The position numbers and the translations under genes are program-made. Shown here piece by piece: positions 8,067 to 16,243 of a stretch of 64,000 nucleotides of DNA (position 1 is the first letter of the stretch; every line of letters starts with the position of its first letter). The DNA comes from Cupriavidus sp. P-10 (lineage in GTDB: Bacteria; Pseudomonadota; Gammaproteobacteria; Burkholderiales; Burkholderiaceae). The notes under the pieces are model-generated. The model did no database searches. It saw only the letters and a list, made by a program, of their open reading frames with translations, and had not been told where the DNA came from. The stretch covers positions 744,001-808,000 of the forward strand of contig NZ_AP025171.1 of assembly GCF_003402535.2 (NCBI RefSeq), read 5' to 3'.

Positions 8067-9059
8067 TCAGGCGCTGCGCCGTACTGCCGGCGCGAGAACG
8101 CCTGGATTCACGCACCACGCCGGCGCGGGCGGCGTCCCTTGCAGGTAGCCGAGCACATTGCGCACGGCACCGCTGGCCATGGCGGCCAGCGCCGCGGGCG
8201 TGGAGCCGCCCACATGCGGGGTCAGCACGACGTTGTCGAGCGCGAGCAGCGGGCTGTCCGCGGGCAGCGGTTCGACGGCCATGGTGTCCAGCCCCGCGGC
8301 ATGGAGATGGCCGCTGCGCAGCGCGGCGGCCAGCGCCGCTTCGTCGACGACTTCGCCGCGCGCGGTATTGACCAGGATCGCGCCCGGCTTCATCGCGGCC
8401 AGTTGCGCCTCGCCGATCAGGCCGCGCGTCTGCGCGGTCAGCGGAATGTGCAGGCTGACCACGTCGCTGACGGAAAGCAGGGCGTCCAGCGTGTCGCAGC
8501 AGTCGACGTCGGCGGGCCGTGCCGCAGCCCCGGCCAGTGCGGGATCGAACGCGGCGACGCGCATGCCCAGCGCCAGGCACACGCGCGCGACGCGCTGCGC
8601 CACCTGCCCAAAGCCGACCAGCCCGATGGTGCGGCCCTGCAGTTCCACGCCATCCTGCGCGCGCGACCACCGGCCAGCACGCAGTTCGCGATCCATCCAC
8701 GGCACGCGGCGCGCCGCCGCGAACATCAGCGCCAGCGTCAGCTCCGCCACGGACTGGGCATTGGCGCCCGGCGTCACGTAGACCGGAATGCCGCGGGCGG
8801 TGGCGGCGGCAACATCGATATTGCTGACGCCTACGCCATGCTTGGAGATCACTTTCAGCGTCGGGCAGGCTTCGATGGCCGCGCTGGTCAGCTCGACGGT
8901 GCGCGAGATCACCGCATCCACCGGCAGGGTGGCGAGCAACGCCTGCAGCGCTTGCGGGTCACTTTCCGGCAAGTAGTGGACGCGGGCGTTGGCGGCTTCC
9001 AGCAGGCGGACGCCGGCATCGGCAAGGCGCGGCGCGGTAACGAGGACGGTGTAGGGCAT
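8067..9059 (-). CDS. D-isomer-specific 2-hydroxyacid dehydrogenase
   Basis: A 330-aa NAD-dependent dehydrogenase of the phosphoglycerate/glyoxylate dehydrogenase superfamily. The nucleotide-binding turn is VGFGQVAQRVA, the catalytic Arg lies in NTARGEVVDE, the Glu follows in the MAVEPLP segment, and the catalytic His is in LTPHVGGST. The length suits single-domain members without an ACT domain. It is the first gene of the operon (then RraA-like, Bug, Ldh-type), divergent from a LysR regulator. Together with the Ldh-type enzyme it could interconvert the two enantiomers of one hydroxy acid through the oxo acid. Confidence 0.88.
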   Translation of the reverse strand: MPYTVLVTAPRLADAGVRLLEAANARVHYLPESDPQALQALLATLPVDAVISRTVELTSAAIEACPTLKVISKHGVGVSNIDVAAATARGIPVYVTPGANAQSVAELTLALMFAAARRVPWMDRELRAGRWSRAQDGVELQGRTIGLVGFGQVAQRVARVCLALGMRVAAFDPALAGAAARPADVDCCDTLDALLSVSDVVSLHIPLTAQTRGLIGEAQLAAMKPGAILVNTARGEVVDEAALAAALRSGHLHAAGLDTMAVEPLPADSPLLALDNVVLTPHVGGSTPAALAAMASGAVRNVLGYLQGTPPAPAWCVNPGVLAPAVRRSA

Positions 9060-9202
9060 GGCTCGGATCGGTTGGAGGATGGAGCGAATTCTTGTCCGCC
9101 GATTCGATGCCGTCCAGCTTATAATTTTTTGGTTTTGATAAACGAAAGTAATCAGTCGGGCCAATCATAGCGACGGCCGACTGCATGCCGCGGAGCGCTG
9201 CC
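9060..9202. promoter_or_regulatory. divergent promoter region, LysR/hydroxy-acid operon
   Basis: The 143-bp space between the LysR gene and the operon it probably controls. The only AT-rich stretch is at 9117-9144. It includes TTATAA (9119) and GATAA (9137), an imperfect dyad about 11 bp apart that could hold the LysR box and overlapping promoters. Weak evidence beyond position. Confidence 0.35.
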
Positions 9203-10108
9203 ATGGACCTGCGTGACCTCAAGTACTTCCTGGCCGTCGCCAACGCCGGCAACTTCCGCCGCGCCGCCGAACTGGTGCACCGCAGCCAGCCGACCCTGAC
9301 CAAGGCGGTCGACCGCCTTGAAGCCTCGCTCGGCGCCGCGCTGTTCGAGCGCGACGGCAGGGGCCAGAAACTGAGCGCGGCCGGGGTCGCGCTGCGCGCC
9401 CGCGCCGCCGGCCTGCTGCAGGAGGCCGACCTCGTGCGCGACGAGGTGGGCGCCATCGCGCGCGGCGTGGCGGGCACCGTCAGGCTGGGCAGCGGCCCCC
9501 TCGGCGCGGAATACCTGCTGCCGCCCATCTGCCAGATGCTGCTGCGCGAAGCCCCCAACGTAGTGCTGCAACTGAGCATCCGCCACAACTACGAACTGCG
9601 CGACGACCTGCGCGAAGGGCGCGTGGATGTGATCCTCGGCTTCGTGCCGGACCAGGAGGATGACGAGTTCCACTGCGAGACGCTGCTGAAGGACACCGTC
9701 GTGGTCGCGGCCGTCAAAGGGCATCCGATCTTCCGCGTGCGCAAGCCCGGGCTGGAGTCGCTGGCCGGCTATCGCTGGGCGCTGCCCAACCGCGCGGTGC
9801 CGAGCCGGAACTGGCTCGACCAGACCATGGAATCGCGCAACCTGCCGCGGCCCGTGGTGCAGATCGAGACCAACTCGATCCCGCTGATCCCGCGCGTGGT
9901 GGCCGACACCGAGCTGCTGACCTTTGTCTCGCGGCGCACCTTGCTCGCCAGTGGCGGCGACCTGCTGGAAGTGCCGCTGCCGGCGGCCACGCTGGTGCGC
10001 AATTTCGGCGTGACGTTCCGCAGGGGGGCGCCGCTGTCGCCGGTGGCGGACAGGCTGATCGGGCTGCTGCACGAGTTCGGCAAGACCTTGTTTGACCGGC
10101 TGGATTGA
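9203..10108 (+). CDS. LysR family transcriptional regulator
   Basis: A 301-aa LysR-type regulator with an N-terminal winged helix (MDLRDLKYFLAVANAGNFRR, then AAELVHRSQPTLTKAVDRLE) and a periplasmic-binding-like effector domain. The ATG at 9203 has GGAG seven bases upstream; an upstream ATG at 9185 would add six residues. It is divergent from the hydroxy-acid operon and probably activates it in response to a substrate-derived acid. Confidence 0.9.
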   Translation: MDLRDLKYFLAVANAGNFRRAAELVHRSQPTLTKAVDRLEASLGAALFERDGRGQKLSAAGVALRARAAGLLQEADLVRDEVGAIARGVAGTVRLGSGPLGAEYLLPPICQMLLREAPNVVLQLSIRHNYELRDDLREGRVDVILGFVPDQEDDEFHCETLLKDTVVVAAVKGHPIFRVRKPGLESLAGYRWALPNRAVPSRNWLDQTMESRNLPRPVVQIETNSIPLIPRVVADTELLTFVSRRTLLASGGDLLEVPLPAATLVRNFGVTFRRGAPLSPVADRLIGLLHEFGKTLFDRLD

Positions 10109-10321
10109 CCGGTAGCACGGATGCCAAGACCGCCGCGTGTGCCGCCGGGCGCATAACGCAGCGCGAGCCGGCGAGCGCCATCCGGCTTGTACTTCGGCGT
10201 GGATGATGTAATACGTATCCATGCCGTGACCTCGCGCAAAAGTCGGCCTTTGTTCGCCTGGCAGCGAGAGACCGCCCAACAACCCGGGCTATCGCCCCGT
10301 CATCTCCTCGGGAGGGGAATG

Positions 10322-11509
10322 ATGGAACAACTGCTGGTTGACGCGGTAATCTTCCTCGCCGCGGCACTGCTCGCCGTGCCGCTGTCGGTGCGCTTTGGCT
10401 TCGGCTCCGTGCTGGGCTACCTGATCGCCGGCGCGGTGATCGGGCCCTGGGGGCTGCGGCTGGTCACGGATGTTGATTCGATCCTGGACGTGTCCGAGCT
10501 GGGCATTGTGCTGATGATGTTCATCATCGGCATTGAAATGGACTTCGAGAAGCTGTGGGCGATGCGCCGCTCCATCTTCGGCTACGGCGGAATCCAGGTC
10601 GCGCTGTGCGCGGCGCTGCTGGCCGCGATCTTCATTGTCTTCGGCGTGCAATGGCGGGTTGGCGTGGCGGCCGGGTTTGCGCTGTCGCTGTCGTCCACGG
10701 CGATGGTGATCGCGATCCTGGAGCAGAACCGGCTGATGGACGCGCCCGTCGGCCAATCCAGCTTCGGCATCCTGCTGTTCCAGGACATCGCCGCGATCCC
10801 GATGATCGCCCTGTTGCCGCTGCTTGCGCCGGTGGCGGCGGACGCCGGCATGTCCAGCGGCTGGGCTTCCGCGGCGAAGGCGCTGGCCATGCTCGCGGCG
10901 GTCGTCGTGATCGGGCGCTTCGTGCTCAAGTACGTGCTGCGCATGATCCAGCGCAGCGGCACGCGCGAGATCTTTACCATCTTTGCGCTGCTCTGGGTCA
11001 TCGGCATCGCGCTGCTGATGCACGTGGTCCACCTGTCGATGTCGCTTGGCGCGTTCGTGGCCGGGCTGCTGCTGGCCGGGTCTGAATGCCGCCACGAGAT
11101 CGAATCGGACATGGCGCCGTTCAAGGGCATCCTGCTCGGCCTGTTCTTTATCGCGGTCGGCATGTCGATCGATTTCTCCGTGCTGGCCAGCAAGCCGCTG
11201 CTGGTGGCGGTGCTGGTGGTCGCCCTGGTGGTGGGCAAGTTCCTGGCACTGATGTACCTGGCGAACCAGATCGAATTGCCGCGCCAGCATCGCATCTACT
11301 TCGCCCTCTTGCTGTCACAGGGCGGTGAGTTCGCCTTTGTCGTGATGGGCGCCGCGCAGGCGGCGAACCTGATCGACGCCGAGCAGCTCTCCGTCGTCAC
11401 GGTCGTCGTTGCGCTGTCGATGGCAACGACTCCACTGCTGTTGCTTGCCCACCGCAAGCTGCCACGCACCCGCGCGGCACCGCGCCAGGCTGAGGCGGAT
11501 GGCCAGTAG
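10322..11509 (+). CDS. CPA2 cation:proton antiporter lacking an RCK domain
   Basis: A 395-aa membrane protein of the Na+/H+ exchanger (Kef-type, CPA2) family with about 11-12 hydrophobic segments. Landmarks are GYLIAGAVIGPWGL, the MFIIGIEMDFEKLW segment, and a LSSTAMVIAILE half-helix region. It ends after a short basic tail and has no TrkA-N/RCK domain, unlike KefB/KefC (about 600 aa), so glutathione or nucleotide gating is not expected. GGAGG at 10311-10315 favours the ATG at 10322; ATG 10319 is also possible. The gene after it is an uncharacterised soluble protein. Confidence 0.85.
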   Translation: MEQLLVDAVIFLAAALLAVPLSVRFGFGSVLGYLIAGAVIGPWGLRLVTDVDSILDVSELGIVLMMFIIGIEMDFEKLWAMRRSIFGYGGIQVALCAALLAAIFIVFGVQWRVGVAAGFALSLSSTAMVIAILEQNRLMDAPVGQSSFGILLFQDIAAIPMIALLPLLAPVAADAGMSSGWASAAKALAMLAAVVVIGRFVLKYVLRMIQRSGTREIFTIFALLWVIGIALLMHVVHLSMSLGAFVAGLLLAGSECRHEIESDMAPFKGILLGLFFIAVGMSIDFSVLASKPLLVAVLVVALVVGKFLALMYLANQIELPRQHRIYFALLLSQGGEFAFVVMGAAQAANLIDAEQLSVVTVVVALSMATTPLLLLAHRKLPRTRAAPRQAEADGQ

Positions 11510-11566
11510 CGGCCCGAGTTCGCCAGCGCCGCAAGCAACCCGATCGCGCCACGGAGGTGCCTAGCG

Positions 11567-12604
11567 ATGACTGTCCTCAACTGGCTGCGCCGTCGCGGCA
11601 AGCATCCGGACGGGGCGCGCGATGCAGAGCGCGCCGCGCTGGCGGAGCGCGTGACCAGGCTTTGCCCATACGTGCGGCTGGTGGGGGGCTACCGCAAGCA
11701 GCTTGCCCCGGCGCTGGCCATCGCCGACCGGTACGTGCGCGATGTCGTGGCGGGCTTGCCGCCGGCGTCGGTGGCAAGCGAGGCAAGCTGGGACAGCGAT
11801 CCCTATATCCATGCCTTCTTTGGCACGGCGCAGGACGTCATGCCGGTGTTCAGCCGGTCGCCGGACCTGCGCGACTATTTCAGCGGCGCAGCGTCCGCCG
11901 CCGAGGCCTATTGCGTGCTCGGGATGGACAAGCTGGAACGCCGCACGCTGGGTGTGGCGCTGGAAGGCGATGTCATGCGCACGGAGGTGCCCCAGACCAC
12001 GGTCAGCTTCGCCGATCACCAGGTCAGGATCTGCGCGCCGAACGAAGCGGCGCTGCGCGAGGAAATCGCTTCCCGCATACTGGACCAGCTCGCGCTGCAG
12101 GCACTGGGCGACGTCGCTGGCGGCACGTCCCGGCGCGACCGCATCGAGCGCGAGCAGACGCTGCTGACCACGCGGCTGCACCTGCTGGAAAAGCAGGGCG
12201 TCGGCATGCGCAGCGTGCTTGGACAAGGCGGCGAGGCGCAAGCCGGCGAGCCCGAGCGGCTGCGCGAGCAGGTGGCACAGAACGAGGCTGCGCTCGCCGC
12301 ACTGAGCGAAGAGGGCGCGCAGGGCGGCCGGGCCGGCATGCCGGAGCGCCAGCTGCACGCGCTGGTCGACGCGCTGACGCATGCCGAGGCCAGCTTCAAG
12401 GTCGAGCGGGAAGCGGTGCGGCTGAGCGCCATGAACATCGTGCTGCCGCCCGGCAGTGCCGGGCCCGGCGCGGACCTCCAGCTGATGACCGCGCGGGTTC
12501 CCGGGGATCCGCCGCTGGTTCGCACCTTTGCGCTGGTGTGCGTGGCCCGCGCCGGCATGTTGTCGCCCATGCAGTTGCTCGATGAGGCGGCGCGCATGCT
12601 GTGA
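11567..12604 (+). CDS. conserved hypothetical protein
   Basis: A 345-aa protein that I do not recognise. It has no signal peptide or transmembrane helix. A central stretch (about residues 185-285) is rich in Glu, Arg, Gln, Ala and Leu and looks like a coiled coil (RDRIEREQTLLTTRLHLLEK and EQVAQNEAALAALSEE). The start has GGAGG nine bases upstream, 57 bp after the antiporter stop, so the two are probably co-transcribed. A link to antiporter regulation would be a guess. Confidence 0.6.
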   Translation: MTVLNWLRRRGKHPDGARDAERAALAERVTRLCPYVRLVGGYRKQLAPALAIADRYVRDVVAGLPPASVASEASWDSDPYIHAFFGTAQDVMPVFSRSPDLRDYFSGAASAAEAYCVLGMDKLERRTLGVALEGDVMRTEVPQTTVSFADHQVRICAPNEAALREEIASRILDQLALQALGDVAGGTSRRDRIEREQTLLTTRLHLLEKQGVGMRSVLGQGGEAQAGEPERLREQVAQNEAALAALSEEGAQGGRAGMPERQLHALVDALTHAEASFKVEREAVRLSAMNIVLPPGSAGPGADLQLMTARVPGDPPLVRTFALVCVARAGMLSPMQLLDEAARML

Positions 12605-12631
12605 GCCCGCGTGGAGCGGGCCGCGCCGGCG

Positions 12632-13792
12632 TCAGGCCACTTCCAGCACCAGGTTGCGATAGATCTCGCACGCGCCGTCCAGCTGCTCCAGCGCGATCGA
12701 TTCATCGATGGTGTGCGCGTCCTCCTCGCACCCCGGCCCCAGCCCGATGGTCGGGATACGGCGGCGGCCGGCCGATTCGGAGCCGTTGGTGCAGAACGCC
12801 CAGCTTCCGACCTGCGGCGAACGCCCGGCTTGTGCGATGGCGCGCACCGCGGCCTGCACGAGCGGGGTGCTTTCCGGCTGCTGCCATGCCGGCAGCCAGC
12901 GGGTCGGCCGCGCCGATTCGCCGGTGAAGGTCCGCACCTCGTCGTCGGACACCGCCAGTGTGAAGTCATGCAGGCCATTGGCGCGCAGGCAGCTGCCGAT
13001 CTGGCCGAGGATGTCCTCGCGCGTCTCGCCGCCCAGGGTGCGGCGGTCAAAGCGGATGGTGGCCGAAGTCGGGATCATCGAGATCGACGGATACGGCGAC
13101 GAAACGATGTCCGTCGGCACCAGCAGTGCGGCGCCAAGGACCGGGTCGACCGGCAGTTGCAGGCCTTCCAGCGCCGTCAGCGCACGCGCGGCGGCGAGCA
13201 GAGGATTGACGCCAAGGTGCGGCGTCGCCGCATGCGCGGGTTTGCCGTGGAAGGTGAGCTGGATTTCCAGCCGGCCTTTCTGTCCCGTCTTGACCTGCAG
13301 CTTCGAAGGTTCGCAGATAACCACCGCATCCGGCTCGCAACGGCCCAGCACCGATGCCAGCGCATGTCCTTCGATCACTTCCTCCAGCACGCTGGCGGAA
13401 ACCGCGACGCGCTTGCGCAGCGGCCGCTCCCGCGCCGCCGCGGCAACGCCGCAGATAGCGGCGGCGATGCCGCCCTTCATGTCGGTGCTGCCGCGCCCGT
13501 ACAGCCGGCCGTCGTGGATGGTGCCGCCGAACGGCTCGAAGCGCCACGTGCCGGTGACAGGCACCACGTCCATATGGCCGTCGAACAGCAGCGCCACGTC
13601 CGCGTCCTCGGGGCCGATCAGCCCGAGCACGCTACCGTTTGCGTCCATCGTTACCGACGTGAAGCCGGCTTCGGTCATGCGTCGGGACAGCAGGGCAGCG
13701 AGGTCGCCCTCCTGGCCAGACAGGCTGGGAATGCGCACCATCTCGCGGGTCAGCGATGCGACGTCACTGAGATTGCTTGCGGGATCGATCAT
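12632..13792 (-). CDS. YgeY-like M20 family metallohydrolase (ArgE/DapE type)
   Basis: A 386-aa zinc hydrolase of the ArgE/DapE (M20) family. Metal and catalytic motifs are DGHMDVVP, GRGSTDMKGG, EEVIEGHA and CEPSKLQVKTGQKG. The latter, with DRRTLGGET, WAFCTNG and IGLGPGCEEDAHT, lines up closely with E. coli YgeY as I remember it, more than with ArgE or DapE. YgeY lies beside ygeX (diaminopropionate ammonia-lyase) in the E. coli purine/ureide cluster, and here the ygeX-like gene is in the same operon. It is the last gene, 19 bp after the MFS stop. It probably hydrolyses an amide or ureide bond of the operon's substrate; the exact substrate is unknown. Confidence 0.85.
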   Translation of the reverse strand: MIDPASNLSDVASLTREMVRIPSLSGQEGDLAALLSRRMTEAGFTSVTMDANGSVLGLIGPEDADVALLFDGHMDVVPVTGTWRFEPFGGTIHDGRLYGRGSTDMKGGIAAAICGVAAAARERPLRKRVAVSASVLEEVIEGHALASVLGRCEPDAVVICEPSKLQVKTGQKGRLEIQLTFHGKPAHAATPHLGVNPLLAAARALTALEGLQLPVDPVLGAALLVPTDIVSSPYPSISMIPTSATIRFDRRTLGGETREDILGQIGSCLRANGLHDFTLAVSDDEVRTFTGESARPTRWLPAWQQPESTPLVQAAVRAIAQAGRSPQVGSWAFCTNGSESAGRRRIPTIGLGPGCEEDAHTIDESIALEQLDGACEIYRNLVLEVA

Positions 13793-13811
13793 GTCGGTAA
13801 GTCTCTTGTTG

Positions 13812-15155
13812 TCAGCGGTTGACCAGCGCGGCCGGCACGCGCAGCACCAGCAGCGCGCCGATCACGGTGAAGGAGGCGAGGAAGTACATGCCCCAGTCGG
13901 TCGAGCCGGTCAGGTCCTTGATCCAGCCGATCGCATACGGGCTGGCAAAGGCGGCGAGGCCGGCGAAGGAATTGATCGCCGCAATGCCGGCCGCCGCGCT
14001 GCGCCCTTCGAGGAAGGCGGTCGGCAGGCTCCAGAACAGCGGCGAGCAGACCATGCACCCGGCCGCCGCCACCGACAGCATCGCCACCGCGAACGCGGGG
14101 TTATGGCTGAACATCGTGCTGAGCGCCAGGCCGGTGCCGCCGACGAGAAAGGGGATGACCATGTGCCAGCGGCGCTCGCGCGTCTTGTCGGAATGCCGGC
14201 ACACCAGGATCATCGACACCACCGCGAACGCATTCGGGATCGCCGTCAGCAGGCCGACGTCGAGCAGCGAGACCACGCCCGTCGAGCGGATCACCGACGG
14301 AATCCAGAATGCCAGGCCAGACAGGCTGGAGACCGTGCAGTAGCAGATCAGCGCCATATGGATCACGCGGCGGTCGCGGAACAGCCTGAGCAGCGATACG
14401 TGCTCGGTCTTGCTTCCCTTTTCCGCCGCGATGTTGTGGGCGAGGCGGTGCTTCTCGGCCGCGCCCAGCCAGCGTGCATCGGCGATGCTGTCGTCCAGGT
14501 ACCAGAGCACGGCAATCCCGAGCACGACCGATGGAATCGCTTCGAGCAGGAACATCCATTGCCAGCCGGCAAAGCCGTAGTGCTCGTGCATGCTCTCCAT
14601 GATCCAGCCCGACAGCGGTCCGCCGAGGATGCCCGCCACCGGCACCGCGGTCATGAAGACCGCGATCACCTGGCCGCGCCGGTGCGACGGGAACCAGTAG
14701 GTGAGGTACAGGATGATGCCGGGGTAGAAGCCCGCCTCGGCGGCGCCGAGCAGGAAGCGCAGGATGTAGAACTGCGTCGGCGTCTTTGTCAGCGCCATGC
14801 AGGCCGAGATGCAGGCCCACAGGATCATGATGCGCGCCAGCGTCTTCTTGGCGCCGATGCGGTGCATCAGCACGTTGCTCGGCACTTCGAACAGGAAGTA
14901 GCCGATGAAGAAGATGCCGGCGCCAAGGCCGTACACCGTGTCGCTGAACTTGAGCTGGTCCAGCATCTGCAGCTTGGCGAAGCCGACGTTGACGCGGTCC
15001 AGGAAGGCCGCCACGTAGCAGGCCATCAGGAAGGGCAGCAGTCGCCAGGCCACCTTGCGGTAGAGCGCGTTGTCGTGCGCTGCCATCGTGTCGGATGTGT
15101 TCGGGGTCGCGGCCGGGGCGCGAAGCGCCGGCGCGGATTGCAGGGAATCGCTCAC
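13812..15155 (-). CDS. MFS transporter, anion:cation symporter (ACS) family
   Basis: A 447-aa permease with 12 predicted helices. The ACS-family opening is RVNVGFAKLQML, with YGLGAGIFFIGYFLFEVPSN and the loop RHSDKTRERRWH. GTG at 15155 is taken as the start, because GGAGG lies six bases upstream and it follows directly on a leader; an ATG further up lacks a binding site. Within the operon it is the obvious importer for the carbamoyl or ureido compound processed by the neighbouring enzymes. It is clearly paralogous to the MFS protein at 50235-51563. Confidence 0.88.
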   Translation of the reverse strand: MSDSLQSAPALRAPAATPNTSDTMAAHDNALYRKVAWRLLPFLMACYVAAFLDRVNVGFAKLQMLDQLKFSDTVYGLGAGIFFIGYFLFEVPSNVLMHRIGAKKTLARIMILWACISACMALTKTPTQFYILRFLLGAAEAGFYPGIILYLTYWFPSHRRGQVIAVFMTAVPVAGILGGPLSGWIMESMHEHYGFAGWQWMFLLEAIPSVVLGIAVLWYLDDSIADARWLGAAEKHRLAHNIAAEKGSKTEHVSLLRLFRDRRVIHMALICYCTVSSLSGLAFWIPSVIRSTGVVSLLDVGLLTAIPNAFAVVSMILVCRHSDKTRERRWHMVIPFLVGGTGLALSTMFSHNPAFAVAMLSVAAAGCMVCSPLFWSLPTAFLEGRSAAAGIAAINSFAGLAAFASPYAIGWIKDLTGSTDWGMYFLASFTVIGALLVLRVPAALVNR

Positions 15156-15196
15156 TATGTTCCTCCTTTGGATTTGGTGAGACAACAACGCCCCCT

Positions 15197-15218
15197 GCGG
15201 GCGCCCGGAGGCGCCTGC
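15197..15218. promoter_or_regulatory. stem-loop between carbamoylase and MFS genes
   Basis: GCGGGCGCC / GGCGCCTGC (8 Watson-Crick pairs plus a G-U) around a CGGA loop, in the 110-bp gap inside the operon. The T-run that would make a terminator lies on the plus-strand side, so on the operon's own strand it is more likely a processing or stabilising hairpin, or an antisense terminator. Confidence 0.45.
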
Positions 15219-15265
15219 ATGTTCTTTTTATCTCGATTAGGGAAGGGGGCGGGAAAGTGCGCCGG

Positions 15266-16213
15266 TTAAGCGGCGGCCAGCGCCTGCGGTGGTGTGGCGC
15301 CGCGCTGGCTGGTGATGCGGCCGTAGGCCTCGGGGCGGCGGTGCCGCGCGAAGTTGAAGGTCGTGGTCTTGTACGACTGGCACAGGTCGAGGTCGCAGCG
15401 CGCGATGGCCAGCTCGTCGCCCTTGGTCGAGCAGGCCGCGACGATCTCGCCCGACGGCGCGATGATGCAGGTGCCGCCGATCATCTCGCAGCCTTCTTCC
15501 TTGCCGGCCTTGGCCACGCCGACCACCCAGGTGCCGTTCTGGTAGGCGCCGGCCTGCATCACCAGGTGGTTGTGGAACATCGACAGGTCGTCGTGCTCCG
15601 GCGCGGGCGGGTTGTGCACGGGGGTGTTGTAGCCCAGCAGGATCATTTCCGCGCCTTGCAGGCCCATCACGCGATAGGTCTCCGACCAGCGGCGGTCGTT
15701 GCAAAGCGCCATGCCCATGACGCCGCCGAACCCCTGCCAGACGCCGAAATCGTCGCCCGGCTCGAAATAGCGCTTTTCCAGGTGCTGGAAGGCGCGCCAG
15801 GGCTCATGCTGGTCGTGGCCGGGCAGGTGCACCTTGCGGTATTTGCCGATGATCTTGCCATCGCGGCCGACGAGGATGGCGGTGTTGTAGCGCCGTTCCG
15901 CGCCACCTTCGCGCGCCAGTTCCGCATAGCCGAGGTAGAAGCCGATGCCGAGCCGCGCGGCGGTGTCGAACAGGATGCGCGTCTCGGGGCCGGGCATCTC
16001 GCGCTCGTAGAAGGCGTCGAGGGCTTCGGGGTCTTCCATGTACCAGCGCGGGAAGAAAGTGGTCAGCGCCAGTTCCGGGAACACCACGAGGTGGCAGCCC
16101 ATTTCGTGGGCATGGTGCAGGTGGGCCAGCAGGCGGGCGACGACGTCGCGGCGCGAGTCGCTGCGCTGGATCGGACCGAGCTGGGCTGCGGCAACGTGGA
16201 CGATGCGGGACAT
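15266..16213 (-). CDS. N-carbamoyl-D-amino acid hydrolase
   Basis: A 315-aa nitrilase-superfamily enzyme that removes the carbamoyl group from N-carbamoyl-D-amino acids, releasing CO2, NH3 and the D-amino acid. The catalytic triad is visible: E47 (FPELALTTFFPRW), K127 (YRKVHLPGH) and C171 (CNDRRWSE). Further family-specific segments are AFQHLEKRYFEPGDD, GYNTPVHNPPAPEHD and QAGAYQNGTW, which match the D-carbamoylases of Agrobacterium closely. Cytoplasmic. It follows an L-carbamoylase gene in the same operon, giving the cell both stereospecificities. No hydantoinase is present in this window. Confidence 0.93.
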   Translation of the reverse strand: MSRIVHVAAAQLGPIQRSDSRRDVVARLLAHLHHAHEMGCHLVVFPELALTTFFPRWYMEDPEALDAFYEREMPGPETRILFDTAARLGIGFYLGYAELAREGGAERRYNTAILVGRDGKIIGKYRKVHLPGHDQHEPWRAFQHLEKRYFEPGDDFGVWQGFGGVMGMALCNDRRWSETYRVMGLQGAEMILLGYNTPVHNPPAPEHDDLSMFHNHLVMQAGAYQNGTWVVGVAKAGKEEGCEMIGGTCIIAPSGEIVAACSTKGDELAIARCDLDLCQSYKTTTFNFARHRRPEAYGRITSQRGATPPQALAAA

Positions 16214-16243
16214 GATTGGGAGTCTCCTGTTATGCGGGGAATG

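Noticed and set aside
5193..9059. Sulfolactate degradation operon
   Set aside because: The dehydrogenase pair is reminiscent of SlcC/ComC, but no sulfolactate sulfo-lyase or sulfite export gene is present, so the assignment is not supported.
10140..10239. Short minus-strand frame with a MDTYYIIHAEVQ-like start
   Set aside because: It lies between the LysR and antiporter genes and quickly runs into the LysR coding region. I could not recognise a family or a ribosome binding site.
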